A DNA stretch of 40,583 nt from Thermoplasmatota archaeon (lineage in GTDB: Archaea; Thermoplasmatota; E2; DHVEG-1), in assembly GCA_016936135.1 (NCBI GenBank), contig JAFGPP010000062.1:1-40583 (forward strand), written 5' to 3'. The translations under genes were made by a program, and so were the position numbers. The notes below the pieces were generated by a model. It had not been told where the DNA came from. It saw only the letters and a list, made by a program, of their open reading frames with translations, and ran no database searches. Shown in pieces: positions 9,484 through 20,579 of the stretch. Within the stretch, counting starts at the first letter, position 1. Each line of letters starts with the position of its first letter.

Positions 9484-11298
9484 ATGGTTCAATTACATGA
9501 AATGATTTTTAGAGATGCTCATCAATCGATGTTAGCAACTCGAATGAGAACTGAGGATATGCTCCCTATCGCAGATAAGGTAGATCAAATTGGATTCTTT
9601 TCTCTTGAGGTTTGGGGTGGGGCCACCTTTGATGTGCCTATTCGATATCTAAACGAGTGCCCATGGGAACGCATTCGAAAACTTAAAAAGGCAATGCCAA
9701 ACACCCCTATGCAGATGCTTGAGAGGGCAATGAATATCGTTGCTTATTGGAATTTTCCTGACGATATTGTTAAAAAATTTATTTATCTAGCAAAGAAAAA
9801 TGGTGTAGATTATTTCAGAATTTTTGATGCTCTTAATGATCTTCGTAACATGGAGGTACCTATTGAATCTGTTAAGGAAAACGGCGGTCATGTACAGGCT
9901 TGTTTAAGTTATACTATATCACCAGTTCATACCGTGGATTATTTTGTTGAGAAATTTAAAAAACTATCTAAAATGGGTGCAGACACTCTTTGTATTAAAG
10001 ATATGGCTGGGATGATTTCCCCTCAACGTGCTTATGATATAATAAAAGGAGTGAAAGATGCAGGGATAAAACAACCAATTGATCTTCACTCACATTATAC
10101 TAGCGGGATGACGGGTATGGCATATCAACGAGCTGTAGAAGCAGGTGTTGATATTCTTGATACAGCAATGTCACCGATATCTGGTGGAACTGCTGCTCCT
10201 GCAACAGAAAGCGTTGTAGCAGCATTAAAAGGAACCGAATGGGACACTGGCTATGATCTTGAACTTCTGATCGAAATTAGAAAATATTTTCTCAAAGTCT
10301 GGGATAAATATCGACATCTTCATAGATTCAACGCGCTCAAAGTTGACCCAAGTGTTACACTTCATCAGGTCCCGGGTGGAATGCTTTCAAATCTTATTTT
10401 CCAACTCGAGGAACAGGGAGCCCATGATAAATATCAAGAAATCCTTGTAGAAACAGCACGTGTTCGTGAGGAACTTGGGTATCCTCCACTTGTAACTCCT
10501 ACAAGTCAGGTTGTGGGTGTTCAGGCAGTAATGAATGTTTTACACGGTCGTTACAAAGTAATAACAAAGGAAACCAAAGATTACTGTAAGGGTATGTATG
10601 GCAAACCCCCAGCTCCGATTAAAGTAGAAATTATGAAAAAAGTCCTTGGTCCTAAATGGAAAGACGAAGTAATTGATTGCAGACCTGCGGATCTTCTAGA
10701 ACCTATGTGGGAAAAACGAAAATCAGAACTCAAAGAGCATACTGATGTTAAATTAACTGATGAAAATATTATGACATATGCTATTTATCCTCAAGTTGGT
10801 TTAAAATTTTTAAAAGGTCAGGCTCAGGCAGAATTTACATCAGAGGATCTGCCATTACCTCTCGATCATAAGCTTACGAGAGGAATGGTAAAACAAAGTT
10901 TCCCGGAAGTCAAAGATTTATGGCTTGAAACATTGCCTCCCGAGAAAAGAAGCGGTCCTGCCCAGATTCCTACAGAGTTTGAAGTTGAGGTAGATGGAGA
11001 ACCATTTGAAGTAAAAGTCATACCTTCAGGTGGTTTTATGGTTTCTGGAGCCACATCGGGGGCCCCTCAAAAACCTAAAGATATCGATGGAGGGGTTAAA
11101 TCAAATATGCAAGGAACTATTTTATCGTTAAAGGTTAAAAAAGGAGACAAGGTAAAAGTTGGAGATGTAATTGCTACAATCGAAGCCATGAAAATGGAAC
11201 AGGAAATAAAATCAGAGTCAAATGGAGAAGTCAAGGATATTTTCATTAAAGAGGGGGATTCTGTTTCCTGTGGTGATCTTTTGATGCAGGTTTTGTAA
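9484..11298 (+). CDS. pycB: Pyruvate carboxylase subunit B / oxaloacetate decarboxylase alpha-like, with C-terminal biotin carrier domain
   Basis: FRDAHQSMLATRMRTEDML carboxyltransferase motif; IEAMKMEQEI biotinylation motif. Confidence 0.93.
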   Translation: MVQLHEMIFRDAHQSMLATRMRTEDMLPIADKVDQIGFFSLEVWGGATFDVPIRYLNECPWERIRKLKKAMPNTPMQMLERAMNIVAYWNFPDDIVKKFIYLAKKNGVDYFRIFDALNDLRNMEVPIESVKENGGHVQACLSYTISPVHTVDYFVEKFKKLSKMGADTLCIKDMAGMISPQRAYDIIKGVKDAGIKQPIDLHSHYTSGMTGMAYQRAVEAGVDILDTAMSPISGGTAAPATESVVAALKGTEWDTGYDLELLIEIRKYFLKVWDKYRHLHRFNALKVDPSVTLHQVPGGMLSNLIFQLEEQGAHDKYQEILVETARVREELGYPPLVTPTSQVVGVQAVMNVLHGRYKVITKETKDYCKGMYGKPPAPIKVEIMKKVLGPKWKDEVIDCRPADLLEPMWEKRKSELKEHTDVKLTDENIMTYAIYPQVGLKFLKGQAQAEFTSEDLPLPLDHKLTRGMVKQSFPEVKDLWLETLPPEKRSGPAQIPTEFEVEVDGEPFEVKVIPSGGFMVSGATSGAPQKPKDIDGGVKSNMQGTILSLKVKKGDKVKVGDVIATIEAMKMEQEIKSESNGEVKDIFIKEGDSVSCGDLLMQVL

Positions 11299-11318
11299 AT
11301 ATTCTAAAGGAGTAAATT

Positions 11319-12776
11319 ATGCTAAACAAAGTTTTGGTTGCCAATCGAGGAGAAATTGCAATCCGTATCATGCGAGCATGTAAAGAACTTGGTGTTTCGA
11401 CGGTTGCTGTGTATTCCGATGCCGATCAAAAGGCACTTTTTGTTAAATATGCAGATGAAAAAATCAATATCGGTCCAGGTCCTGCTAGTCAGAGTTATTT
11501 GAATAAAGAAAAAATCATTGATGCTGCTCTGAAAACTGGGTCTGAAGGAATTCATCCCGGGTATGGATTTATGGCGGAAAATGCTGACTTTGCAGAGTTA
11601 TGTCAAAAAAATGGTATAGAGTTTATTGGTCCGCCTGTCTCTGCTATGAGACTTATGGGTTCAAAAATCGATTCGAAAAAATCCATGATTAATGTAGGGG
11701 TTCATGTTGTACCGGGTGTTACAGAAGCAATTGCTGACCACGAAAGAGCAAAAGATATTGCTTATGAGATCGGATACCCTGTAATGCTTAAAGCCTCTGC
11801 TGGTGGAGGCGGTATCGGCATCCAGATGGTAGAAAATGAAAACCAAATGGAAAAAGCGTTGGCAACAGTAAGAAAGTTGGCAAAAAATTCTTTTGGTGAC
11901 GATTCCGTTTTTATAGAAAAATTCATTCAGGATCCTCGCCATATAGAATATCAGGTTATTGGTGATAAGAAAGGTCATTTAATTCATTGTTATGAACGTG
12001 AATGTAGCGTGCAAAGACGCCATCAGAAATTAATTGAAGAAACACCATCATGTGCTCTAACCCCCCAATTGAGAGAAGAGATTGGAAAACAGGCAGTCCT
12101 TGCTGCAAAAACTGCTAAATACTACAATGCTGGGACATGCGAATTTATGTTTAAAGATGGTAAATACTATTTTCTTGAAATGAATACACGTCTACAAGTA
12201 GAACACCCAATTACTGAGGTTACCACTGGGGTGGATTTGGCAAGAGAACAACTACGAGTAGCCTCTGGATTAGATCTGGAATACGAACAAAACGACATCC
12301 ATCCAAGGGGACATGCTATCGAGTGTCGAATTAATGCGGAGGACCCATTAAACAATTTTATGCCTGCCCCAAGTAAAATTGTTAGATATGCTGAACCAAG
12401 CGGCCCGGGAATTAGGGTAGATTCTGGCGTTTATCAAGGATTTACAATCCCTCCATTTTATGATTCAATGATTGCAAAATTAATTGTGTGGGCAGAAGAC
12501 AGGAAACGTGCTATTGACAGAACAAAAAGAGCACTTTGGGAATATCAGATAGGAGGAGTTAGAAATAACATTCCATTCCATCAGGTTGTTATGAATCATA
12601 AACAATGGATAGAAGGGAGATATGATACTAGCTATATTCCTCGATACCATATTCTTGATCAGGTTGTTGAGTACGTAAAGGATTTAAAATCCCAGTCTTC
12701 ATCAACAAAAACAGCAGCTGCAATGGCAGCCGTTCAAGCCGTCATTATTGCAGCTAGTAAAACTTCTAAAAATTAA
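11319..12776 (+). CDS. pycA: Pyruvate carboxylase subunit A (biotin carboxylase)
   Basis: NKVLVANRGEIAIRIMRACKELG, KASAGGGGIGIQMV, ECSVQRRHQKLIEE, FLEMNTRLQVEHPITE. Confidence 0.95.
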   Translation: MLNKVLVANRGEIAIRIMRACKELGVSTVAVYSDADQKALFVKYADEKINIGPGPASQSYLNKEKIIDAALKTGSEGIHPGYGFMAENADFAELCQKNGIEFIGPPVSAMRLMGSKIDSKKSMINVGVHVVPGVTEAIADHERAKDIAYEIGYPVMLKASAGGGGIGIQMVENENQMEKALATVRKLAKNSFGDDSVFIEKFIQDPRHIEYQVIGDKKGHLIHCYERECSVQRRHQKLIEETPSCALTPQLREEIGKQAVLAAKTAKYYNAGTCEFMFKDGKYYFLEMNTRLQVEHPITEVTTGVDLAREQLRVASGLDLEYEQNDIHPRGHAIECRINAEDPLNNFMPAPSKIVRYAEPSGPGIRVDSGVYQGFTIPPFYDSMIAKLIVWAEDRKRAIDRTKRALWEYQIGGVRNNIPFHQVVMNHKQWIEGRYDTSYIPRYHILDQVVEYVKDLKSQSSSTKTAAAMAAVQAVIIAASKTSKN

Positions 12777-12795
12777 TAATAAAAAATAGAAGATC

Positions 12796-13350
12796 TTATT
12801 TCTTTCTTATAAGATCCAGTGAAGCAAGTTCAGCAGATAGTTTGTCGACAGCTAGTGAAACATCAGACGTTTTACGTGCCCCGGTGCATACTATTTTGCC
12901 CGAACCAAAAAGCAACATCGCAACCTTGGGTTCTTTTATTCTATATACTAAACCAGGGAATTGCTCTGGTTCATATTCAACATTTTCCAAACCAAGTCCC
13001 ATTGCTACTTCGTTTAGATTTAATTCAGTTCCTAAATCAGATATTGCAACAATATTTTGAATCACAATTTCCAAATCTTTGTAAACATCTACACCCAATT
13101 TTCTAAGTTTTTCTGCAATAATGTTTACAGTTTTTCTCACATTCTCTACGTTTTTTGCCCCCGTGCAATTCGCCTTTCCACTTCTGAATAACAATGTAGC
13201 AGTTTTTGGTTCCGATAATCGGTAGACCAATCCTGGAAATTGTTCTGGTTCGTATTCTGCTTCTTCCAATGACTGTGCGATAACGTCTAAATCCAATTTA
13301 TCAGCAAATGATGTAGACGCTACAATATTTTCTACTATTACTTCTGGCAT
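12796..13350 (-). CDS. tbp: TATA-box-binding protein (paralog 2)
   Basis: Two TBP direct repeats, each with EPEQFPGLVYR and CTGA; ATG at 13350 preceded by GGAGGTAAAAC, so the upstream start in the ORF track is not needed. Confidence 0.93.
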   Translation of the reverse strand: MPEVIVENIVASTSFADKLDLDVIAQSLEEAEYEPEQFPGLVYRLSEPKTATLLFRSGKANCTGAKNVENVRKTVNIIAEKLRKLGVDVYKDLEIVIQNIVAISDLGTELNLNEVAMGLGLENVEYEPEQFPGLVYRIKEPKVAMLLFGSGKIVCTGARKTSDVSLAVDKLSAELASLDLIRKK

Positions 13351-13366
13351 AGTTTTACCTCCATTT

Positions 13367-13912
13367 TTATAATGCCCCAAAAGATCTAAGTTTTTCTTTA
13401 ATCGAATTTATGGCCAATGATGCATCCTCAAGATTTTTGGTGCCCGTACATACAATTTTCCCAGATGCAAAAAGCAAAACAACGGCACGAGGATTGTCCA
13501 TTTTAATAATTAGACCGGGAAATTTTTCAGGATTAAATTTTACATTTTCAATTAATTTGCTTTTAGCAACTGCAACAAGATCTAATGTTTTATTTATATG
13601 AGAAGTAGCGATGATATTTTGAATTTCTACTTCCGGTTCTTCAGGAATTTTACTACCAGCCCTCTCTATTTGATCTATAGCACGGTTGATTAAGTCTTCC
13701 AGCTGATCCATATTTTTTGCGCCTGTGCACACAATTCTCCCACTGGGAAAAATCAAGGCCGCAGTTTTTGGATGGCGAAAATTCAAAGCTAGACCTGAAA
13801 ATTCATTGGGATCATATTTACAGTCCTTGATTAAAGATGCAAGATGTTGAATATCAAAATGGTTTGCTAAATGTGTAGTTGCAACGATATTTTCCACCTG
13901 TATATCAGCCAT
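13367..13912 (-). CDS. tbp: TATA-box-binding protein (paralog 1)
   Basis: VENIVATTHL, FPSGRIVCTGAK; second repeat IQNIIATSHI, FASGKIVCTGTK. Confidence 0.92.
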   Translation of the reverse strand: MADIQVENIVATTHLANHFDIQHLASLIKDCKYDPNEFSGLALNFRHPKTAALIFPSGRIVCTGAKNMDQLEDLINRAIDQIERAGSKIPEEPEVEIQNIIATSHINKTLDLVAVAKSKLIENVKFNPEKFPGLIIKMDNPRAVVLLFASGKIVCTGTKNLEDASLAINSIKEKLRSFGAL

Positions 13913-14003
13913 AACTCTCTAGCCTTCCCCTCCTTGAAGTATATAAAGAGCTTTTATAAATATTTCGAATTGCTTTCTAAAGAAAAAATTTCAAATGATA
14001 ATA

Positions 14004-14702
14004 CTACCAAACTCGATCGATATCCAACTCGCTTTCATTATTTTTAATTTTCCTTTTTTTCTTATTATCATTCAGCTTATCAAATATGCCTCTAAATTCA
14101 TCAGTGTGATATTCTATACGTCTTTCACACGACGCCACGGCGAGTTCACCTCTGGTTTTTTCAATAATTCCTCTTACTTGATCCTGCTTTCTCTTAATTG
14201 GTACAAGTGAAGAAGGGTAATCAAATTTTATTATTGCATCATAAATGTTTTCCATTAATTTAAGATATTTGTTAGCCTCTTCAGCGGCACCATCAAGAAT
14301 AGAATCTAAAGATTTTCTTCTAAGTTCTCCCACTACATCACACAAACCAAGAAGATATGAACTATATGTAGTTTGTAATTTGTCAGGATCCGGTAAATTT
14401 TTTCCTTGGATTATGTTTAATAGACATTTCGCCTCCACGAATTCCTGTGCAGCGTTTTCTACATAGCCGGCGTGAAAAAGCTCTGGATAGTCGCCTGTCA
14501 AATCATATAAAGTAACAAGTTTTGCAGAGGCCCTCTTCAAATGAATCTTAGCTTTTTCAGTTTGTTCCTGATGAATTAGCTGAATTGCTTTCCTACAATT
14601 GATGATAATTTCTCTTGAGTGTCTCAATGCCTTTTCTCTTATTTTGTCCTTGTCATCAATGCTCTTTTCAATTTTATCAATTATCTTTTCTAGATTTTTC
14701 AT
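14004..14702 (-). CDS. Translin/TRAX family protein
   Basis: All-helical ORF with REIIINCRKAIQLIHQEQTEKA, VENAAQEFVEAKCL, YLLGLCDVVGELRRKSLD and a C-terminal FDYPSSLVPIKRKQDQVRGIIEKTRGEL. Confidence 0.8.
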   Translation of the reverse strand: MKNLEKIIDKIEKSIDDKDKIREKALRHSREIIINCRKAIQLIHQEQTEKAKIHLKRASAKLVTLYDLTGDYPELFHAGYVENAAQEFVEAKCLLNIIQGKNLPDPDKLQTTYSSYLLGLCDVVGELRRKSLDSILDGAAEEANKYLKLMENIYDAIIKFDYPSSLVPIKRKQDQVRGIIEKTRGELAVASCERRIEYHTDEFRGIFDKLNDNKKKRKIKNNESELDIDRVW

Positions 14703-15656
14703 TTACATCAATTTTTTATTTACGCAAAAATCAGGTTTTTGCTTGTTTAGAACCTTTATAATTTGTTCTGCACAAATCGTTCCAGCCCTAATTTGCCCTT
14801 CATTTGTATTTGCTCCAATATGTGGTGTTAAAGTTACATTGTCAAGTTTTAATAATGGGCTATCTTTGGGAGGTTCACTTTCAAAAACATCGATACCTGC
14901 ACCAGCAATTTTTTTATCTTTTAATGAATTGTAAAGTGCAGTTTCGTCAACCGTTCCGCCTCTGGAACAATTTATCAAAAATGCTGTTGATTTCATTTTA
15001 GAAATCATTTCTTTGTTTACTATATGGTGTGTTTCTGCAGTGTGTGGAAGATGAAGCGAGATAAAATCCGATTTCTTCATCAAATCTCTAAGGTTTTCAA
15101 TTTTTTCAATTTTTGATTTATTCAAAACTTCTTTACCTAAAAATGGATCATATCCTATGACTTTCATATTAAATGCTTGAGCAAATTCTGCAACACATCT
15201 TCCAATATTGCCGCAACCAATTAATCCCAATATTTTTCCACTTAATTCGATTCCTTTAAGTTGCTTTTTTGCCCAATCTCCATTTTTCATTGTTGAGTCT
15301 GCTTTTGATAACTGTCTAGAAAGTGAAAGCATATGTGCAAATGTCAACTCTGCCACGCTTGTTGTGGACCCTGTTGGGGCGTTTACCACTGGTATTTTGT
15401 GTTTTGCGGCTGTTTTTATATCCACATTGTCAACACCAATTCCAGCCCTACCAATGACCTTTAATTTTCCTTTTGTTCCTGCATTAACTACGTCGGAGAC
15501 AACCTTTGTGCGTCCCCTTACCATTAATGCATCGTATTTCGAAATTTCCTTGAGCAAAGTCTCAGCGTCCATCTCGTTATATGTTACATCGTGACCAGCA
15601 TCTTTCAATAGGCGGATTGCTTCATCTGCCATTTTATCAGTAATAAGTATATTCAT
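14703..15656 (-). CDS. serA: D-3-phosphoglycerate dehydrogenase-like (no ACT domain)
   Basis: VIGRAGIGVDNVD, GLIGCGNIGRCVAEFA, LINCSRGGTVDE, TPHIGANT. Confidence 0.85.
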   Translation of the reverse strand: MNILITDKMADEAIRLLKDAGHDVTYNEMDAETLLKEISKYDALMVRGRTKVVSDVVNAGTKGKLKVIGRAGIGVDNVDIKTAAKHKIPVVNAPTGSTTSVAELTFAHMLSLSRQLSKADSTMKNGDWAKKQLKGIELSGKILGLIGCGNIGRCVAEFAQAFNMKVIGYDPFLGKEVLNKSKIEKIENLRDLMKKSDFISLHLPHTAETHHIVNKEMISKMKSTAFLINCSRGGTVDETALYNSLKDKKIAGAGIDVFESEPPKDSPLLKLDNVTLTPHIGANTNEGQIRAGTICAEQIIKVLNKQKPDFCVNKKLM

Positions 15657-15700
15657 ACAACTACCCCGATGTGCGGATATCAATATCCATCTAAAAGAGT

Positions 15701-17017
<1,317 letters not shown>

Positions 17018-17144
17018 TCATTACATAAAATTGTTTACAATGTTTTAAAATGCAATCGTTATTAACAAACTATTGTAATTACAATAAAATTAATCGAGAG
17101 AAAACTTAATAACCTATGATTTCTTCCAAACATTGAGGTAAAAA

Positions 17145-17909
17145 ATGTGGGAATACGTTCTGGTTGTTGTCATAATCTTCCTACTACTAATATTATCAGC
17201 ATCAATTAAAATTATGGCTGAGTATCAAAGAATTGTAATTTTTCGATTAGGACGACTTTTAGGCATCAAAGGTCCTGGTCTTGTTTTTATCATTCCAATT
17301 ATTGATAATATAATAAAACTTGATTTACGAACTAGAGTAATTGATGTACCAAAACAAAGAGTGATTACTGAAGATAATGTAACAGTTGATGTTGATGCAG
17401 TTGTTTATTTTAGAATTACAGATCCTCAAAAAGCAGTTGTTGAGGTACAGAGATATGATTTAGCAACTAGCCTTCTTGCGCAGACAACATTAAGGGATGT
17501 TTTAGGACAAAAAACTCTAGATGAACTTCTTTCAAAAAGGGAAGAACTAAATAAAAGCCTTCAAACAATTATTGATCAAGGTACAGATCCCTGGGGAATA
17601 AAAGTATCTAATGTTACAATAAGAGATGTTGCATTACCAGACGAAATGCTCAGAGCAATTGCAAAGCAAGCTGAAGCAGAAAGAGAGAAACGATCAAGAA
17701 TAATAATTGCCGAAGGGGAACTTCAAGCATCAAAGAAAATGTCTGATGCAGCAGAATATTATCAAAAGACTCCGGCTGCTATGCGACTTAGAGAATTGCA
17801 GACTCTTGCAGAAATCGCTAGAGAGAAGAATTTAATAGTTGTCCCAGGTGGAGAAATGGGAAAGATGGCAGGGATTGCTAAAGCAGTAAATAAAAACGTA
17901 GTGGAATGA
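17145..17909 (+). CDS. SPFH/stomatin (slipin) family protein
   Basis: EYQRIVIFRLGRLLGIKGPGLVFIIP, DVPKQRVITEDNVTVDVDAVVYFRI. Confidence 0.92.
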   Translation: MWEYVLVVVIIFLLLILSASIKIMAEYQRIVIFRLGRLLGIKGPGLVFIIPIIDNIIKLDLRTRVIDVPKQRVITEDNVTVDVDAVVYFRITDPQKAVVEVQRYDLATSLLAQTTLRDVLGQKTLDELLSKREELNKSLQTIIDQGTDPWGIKVSNVTIRDVALPDEMLRAIAKQAEAEREKRSRIIIAEGELQASKKMSDAAEYYQKTPAAMRLRELQTLAEIAREKNLIVVPGGEMGKMAGIAKAVNKNVVE

Positions 17910-19219
17910 AAACAAAACCCTCAATATTAACTATATTATTTCTTTTAATTTTTTCCTTATTTTCTTCAGTCTATGTAAATGCACAGGATACATCTGTATT
18001 ATTAGTCGAACTAACGGGAACTATTGATCAATCAAGTCTTGAAATAATAAAAGAAAGTATCCGCCAAGCCGATAGCATAAATGCAGAAGCACTGATTGTA
18101 ATTTTAGACACTCCCGGAGGAGCGCAACAGCAAACCTTTGATATCGCAGATATTTTCCTTGAAAGCAGCATCCCCATTGTTGGATATGTTTTTCCAAGTG
18201 GATCAACAGCATGGTCTGCTGGAACTTACTTGCTAATTAGCACTCATATCGCAGCTATGGCTAATCATACAATAATGGGGTCTTGTCAACCTGTAGAAAT
18301 TACTTTGGAGGGAACAAAAGTAATTAACGACTCTAAAATAATTAATGCTCTCGTCGAATGGTTAACGGAAAGAGCAAATATTTACAAAAGGAATTCCACT
18401 ATTGTCGAAAAATTTGTAACAGAGAATCTGAATATAAATGCAACACAGGCCTATGATTTGAGAGTAATTGAATATGTATCTAATTCAATTGATGATTTGT
18501 TAAATGATATTGACGGTTTCCAGGTTAAGACATCTGCGGGAAATTTGACTCTAAATACTATAAACGCAAAAAAGATTCAATTTACACCATCATTTGGAAT
18601 TCAAATTCAAAGAATTTTATCAAATCCCATACTATCCTCTATTTTATTAATGATTGGAATTTTAGCATTGGTTTTCGGCATATCTTCACCTGGATTTGGT
18701 GCTGAGGTTTTTGGCGTCATAGCTATTCTTTTATCTTTAGTAGGCTCAGGATTTGCAATTTCAACTCTGAGCATAATCTTTTTAATCATCGGTTGTCTAC
18801 TACTCTTCGTTGAAATATTTGTAACACCTGGCTTTGGCATAATTGGAATAGGTGGTATAATATGTCTTGTGATAGGATCAATATTTCTTATTCCTGTATA
18901 TCCAAACAAGGAATGGTTGATTTCAATGGAATATGTTGAAACGGCAATAGTGATTCTGCTTGCCTTTGTTGTACTAGTGGCAATATTTTTCGGATTTCTA
19001 TTATATAAAATATTGCAGATTAGAAATAAAAAAAAGGTTGTTGGAACATTTTTTGGTGAGCAGGCCAGAACTATTGACAGAATAACTCCAGAAAAACCAG
19101 GATTTATTATTTACAAAGGTGAATATTGGGAGGCAATCTCAGATACAGTTATTGAGCCAAACTCTAAGGTCATTATTGTAGGAAAGGAAGAATCTAGATT
19201 GATTATCAAAAAAAATTGA
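17906..19219 (+). CDS. NfeD family membrane-bound serine protease (ClpP-class)
   Basis: LDTPGGAQQQTFDIADIF, PSGSTAWSAGTYLLIS, multi-TM and C-terminal OB-like domain; ATGA overlap with the slipin gene. Confidence 0.9.
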   Translation: MKTKPSILTILFLLIFSLFSSVYVNAQDTSVLLVELTGTIDQSSLEIIKESIRQADSINAEALIVILDTPGGAQQQTFDIADIFLESSIPIVGYVFPSGSTAWSAGTYLLISTHIAAMANHTIMGSCQPVEITLEGTKVINDSKIINALVEWLTERANIYKRNSTIVEKFVTENLNINATQAYDLRVIEYVSNSIDDLLNDIDGFQVKTSAGNLTLNTINAKKIQFTPSFGIQIQRILSNPILSSILLMIGILALVFGISSPGFGAEVFGVIAILLSLVGSGFAISTLSIIFLIIGCLLLFVEIFVTPGFGIIGIGGIICLVIGSIFLIPVYPNKEWLISMEYVETAIVILLAFVVLVAIFFGFLLYKILQIRNKKKVVGTFFGEQARTIDRITPEKPGFIIYKGEYWEAISDTVIEPNSKVIIVGKEESRLIIKKN

Positions 19220-19267
19220 TAACCAAACATTAATCAACCCCTTATCTTTTTTCGAAACAGAATCAGT

Positions 19268-20512
19268 ATGACAGATGATATCAAAATTCAGTTTCTCGGT
19301 GGAAGTAGCGAAGTAGGCAGCTCGGCAATGCTTCTGCAAACAAATGAAAATAAATTCCTTTTCGAATATGGGATGAAACCAAGTAAGCCACCAGGGTTTC
19401 CTATGCCTGCCCCGCCAGTTGATTTGGTAATGCTTACTCATGCCCATCTTGATCATTCTGGTATGATTCCTTCATTATGTTCTGAAAGAGATCAGTTTAT
19501 ACTTACAACTCAACTAACAGGTGAAATTAGTAATCTTCTCCACAAGGACACAATTAAAATTGCTAAATCGGAAGGCTATGCCATCCCCTATTCTTCCTCC
19601 GATATCAAAGAGGCTCACAATAGTATTTTTCCTGTAGATAAATTGGATAAGAAATCAATAGGCGATGAAATTGATTTAAAATTTCACTCTGCAGGGCATA
19701 TACCTGGATCACTTATGTTTGAACTCACTTGTTCAAAAAATATTTTGTTTACAGGCGATCTTAATGTTATTGATACCAGACTTGTCAAAGGAACAAAACC
19801 TGTTAAATGTGATATTTTATGCATAGAAGGTACATATGCTGGCAGAGATCATGAAAAAGAAAGGAAAGAGCTGGAAAAAGAATTCAAGGACAAAATTGAA
19901 GAAATTACAGGTAGAGGAGGGGTTGTTGTTCTTCCCGCCTTTGCTGTAGCAAGATCACAGGAAATTGCTATGGTTTTAAAAAACTCGGGATTTAACATTT
20001 GGTACGATGGATTAGGTAGGAAAGTATCAAAGATATTTTTAAAATATCCTAAATATCTCAGATCTGCAGAGGACTTGAAAAAGTCATTGAATAAAATTAA
20101 TTTCATACATTCTGATCACGGGAGAAAATTGGCTTTAGATTCAGAGGTTATTATTACTTCTAGTGGAATGATGGACGGTGGACCAGTTCTAAGTTATATG
20201 AACAAGTTGAAAAATGATTCAAAAAGTGCCGTTATTCTCACGGGTTATCAGGTGCCAGGTACCAACAGTAGATTACTTATGGAGAAAGGAAAGCTAGATT
20301 TTTATGGCGTCGTTCAAGATGTTCAGTGTGATGTACACTATTTTGATTTTTCTGCGCATGCCGGGCACAGTCAACTAATTGATTTTGCCAAAGGCTGTCA
20401 ACCTGAAAAAATTGTTTTGTTTCATAGTGATAACAGGCAGGCACTTGAAACACCCTTAAGTGAAATAGCAGAAGTTTATACTCCTCAAGACGGACAAGTT
20501 ATAAATTTGTAG
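19268..20512 (+). CDS. beta-CASP MBL-fold ribonuclease (archaeal CPSF-like, KH-less)
   Basis: LTHAHLDHSG, SAGHIPGS, FTGDLN, SSGMMDGGPV, FSAHAGH. Confidence 0.88.
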   Translation: MTDDIKIQFLGGSSEVGSSAMLLQTNENKFLFEYGMKPSKPPGFPMPAPPVDLVMLTHAHLDHSGMIPSLCSERDQFILTTQLTGEISNLLHKDTIKIAKSEGYAIPYSSSDIKEAHNSIFPVDKLDKKSIGDEIDLKFHSAGHIPGSLMFELTCSKNILFTGDLNVIDTRLVKGTKPVKCDILCIEGTYAGRDHEKERKELEKEFKDKIEEITGRGGVVVLPAFAVARSQEIAMVLKNSGFNIWYDGLGRKVSKIFLKYPKYLRSAEDLKKSLNKINFIHSDHGRKLALDSEVIITSSGMMDGGPVLSYMNKLKNDSKSAVILTGYQVPGTNSRLLMEKGKLDFYGVVQDVQCDVHYFDFSAHAGHSQLIDFAKGCQPEKIVLFHSDNRQALETPLSEIAEVYTPQDGQVINL

Positions 20513-20579
20513 CAGGATATTTACGGACACCTTTTTGACAGAATAAATAATTAAATTTGGGATATGAAAGAGGATAAAA

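Noticed and set aside
9188-9505. 105-aa ORF spanning the S16 protease/PycB divergent promoter region
   Set aside because: It overlaps the 5' ends of two convincing genes and the intergenic promoter; no family resemblance.
17145-19219. Slipin-NfeD pair as an unusual system
   Set aside because: It is a well-known conserved prokaryotic operon (stomatin with its NfeD protease), so it was listed only as features.
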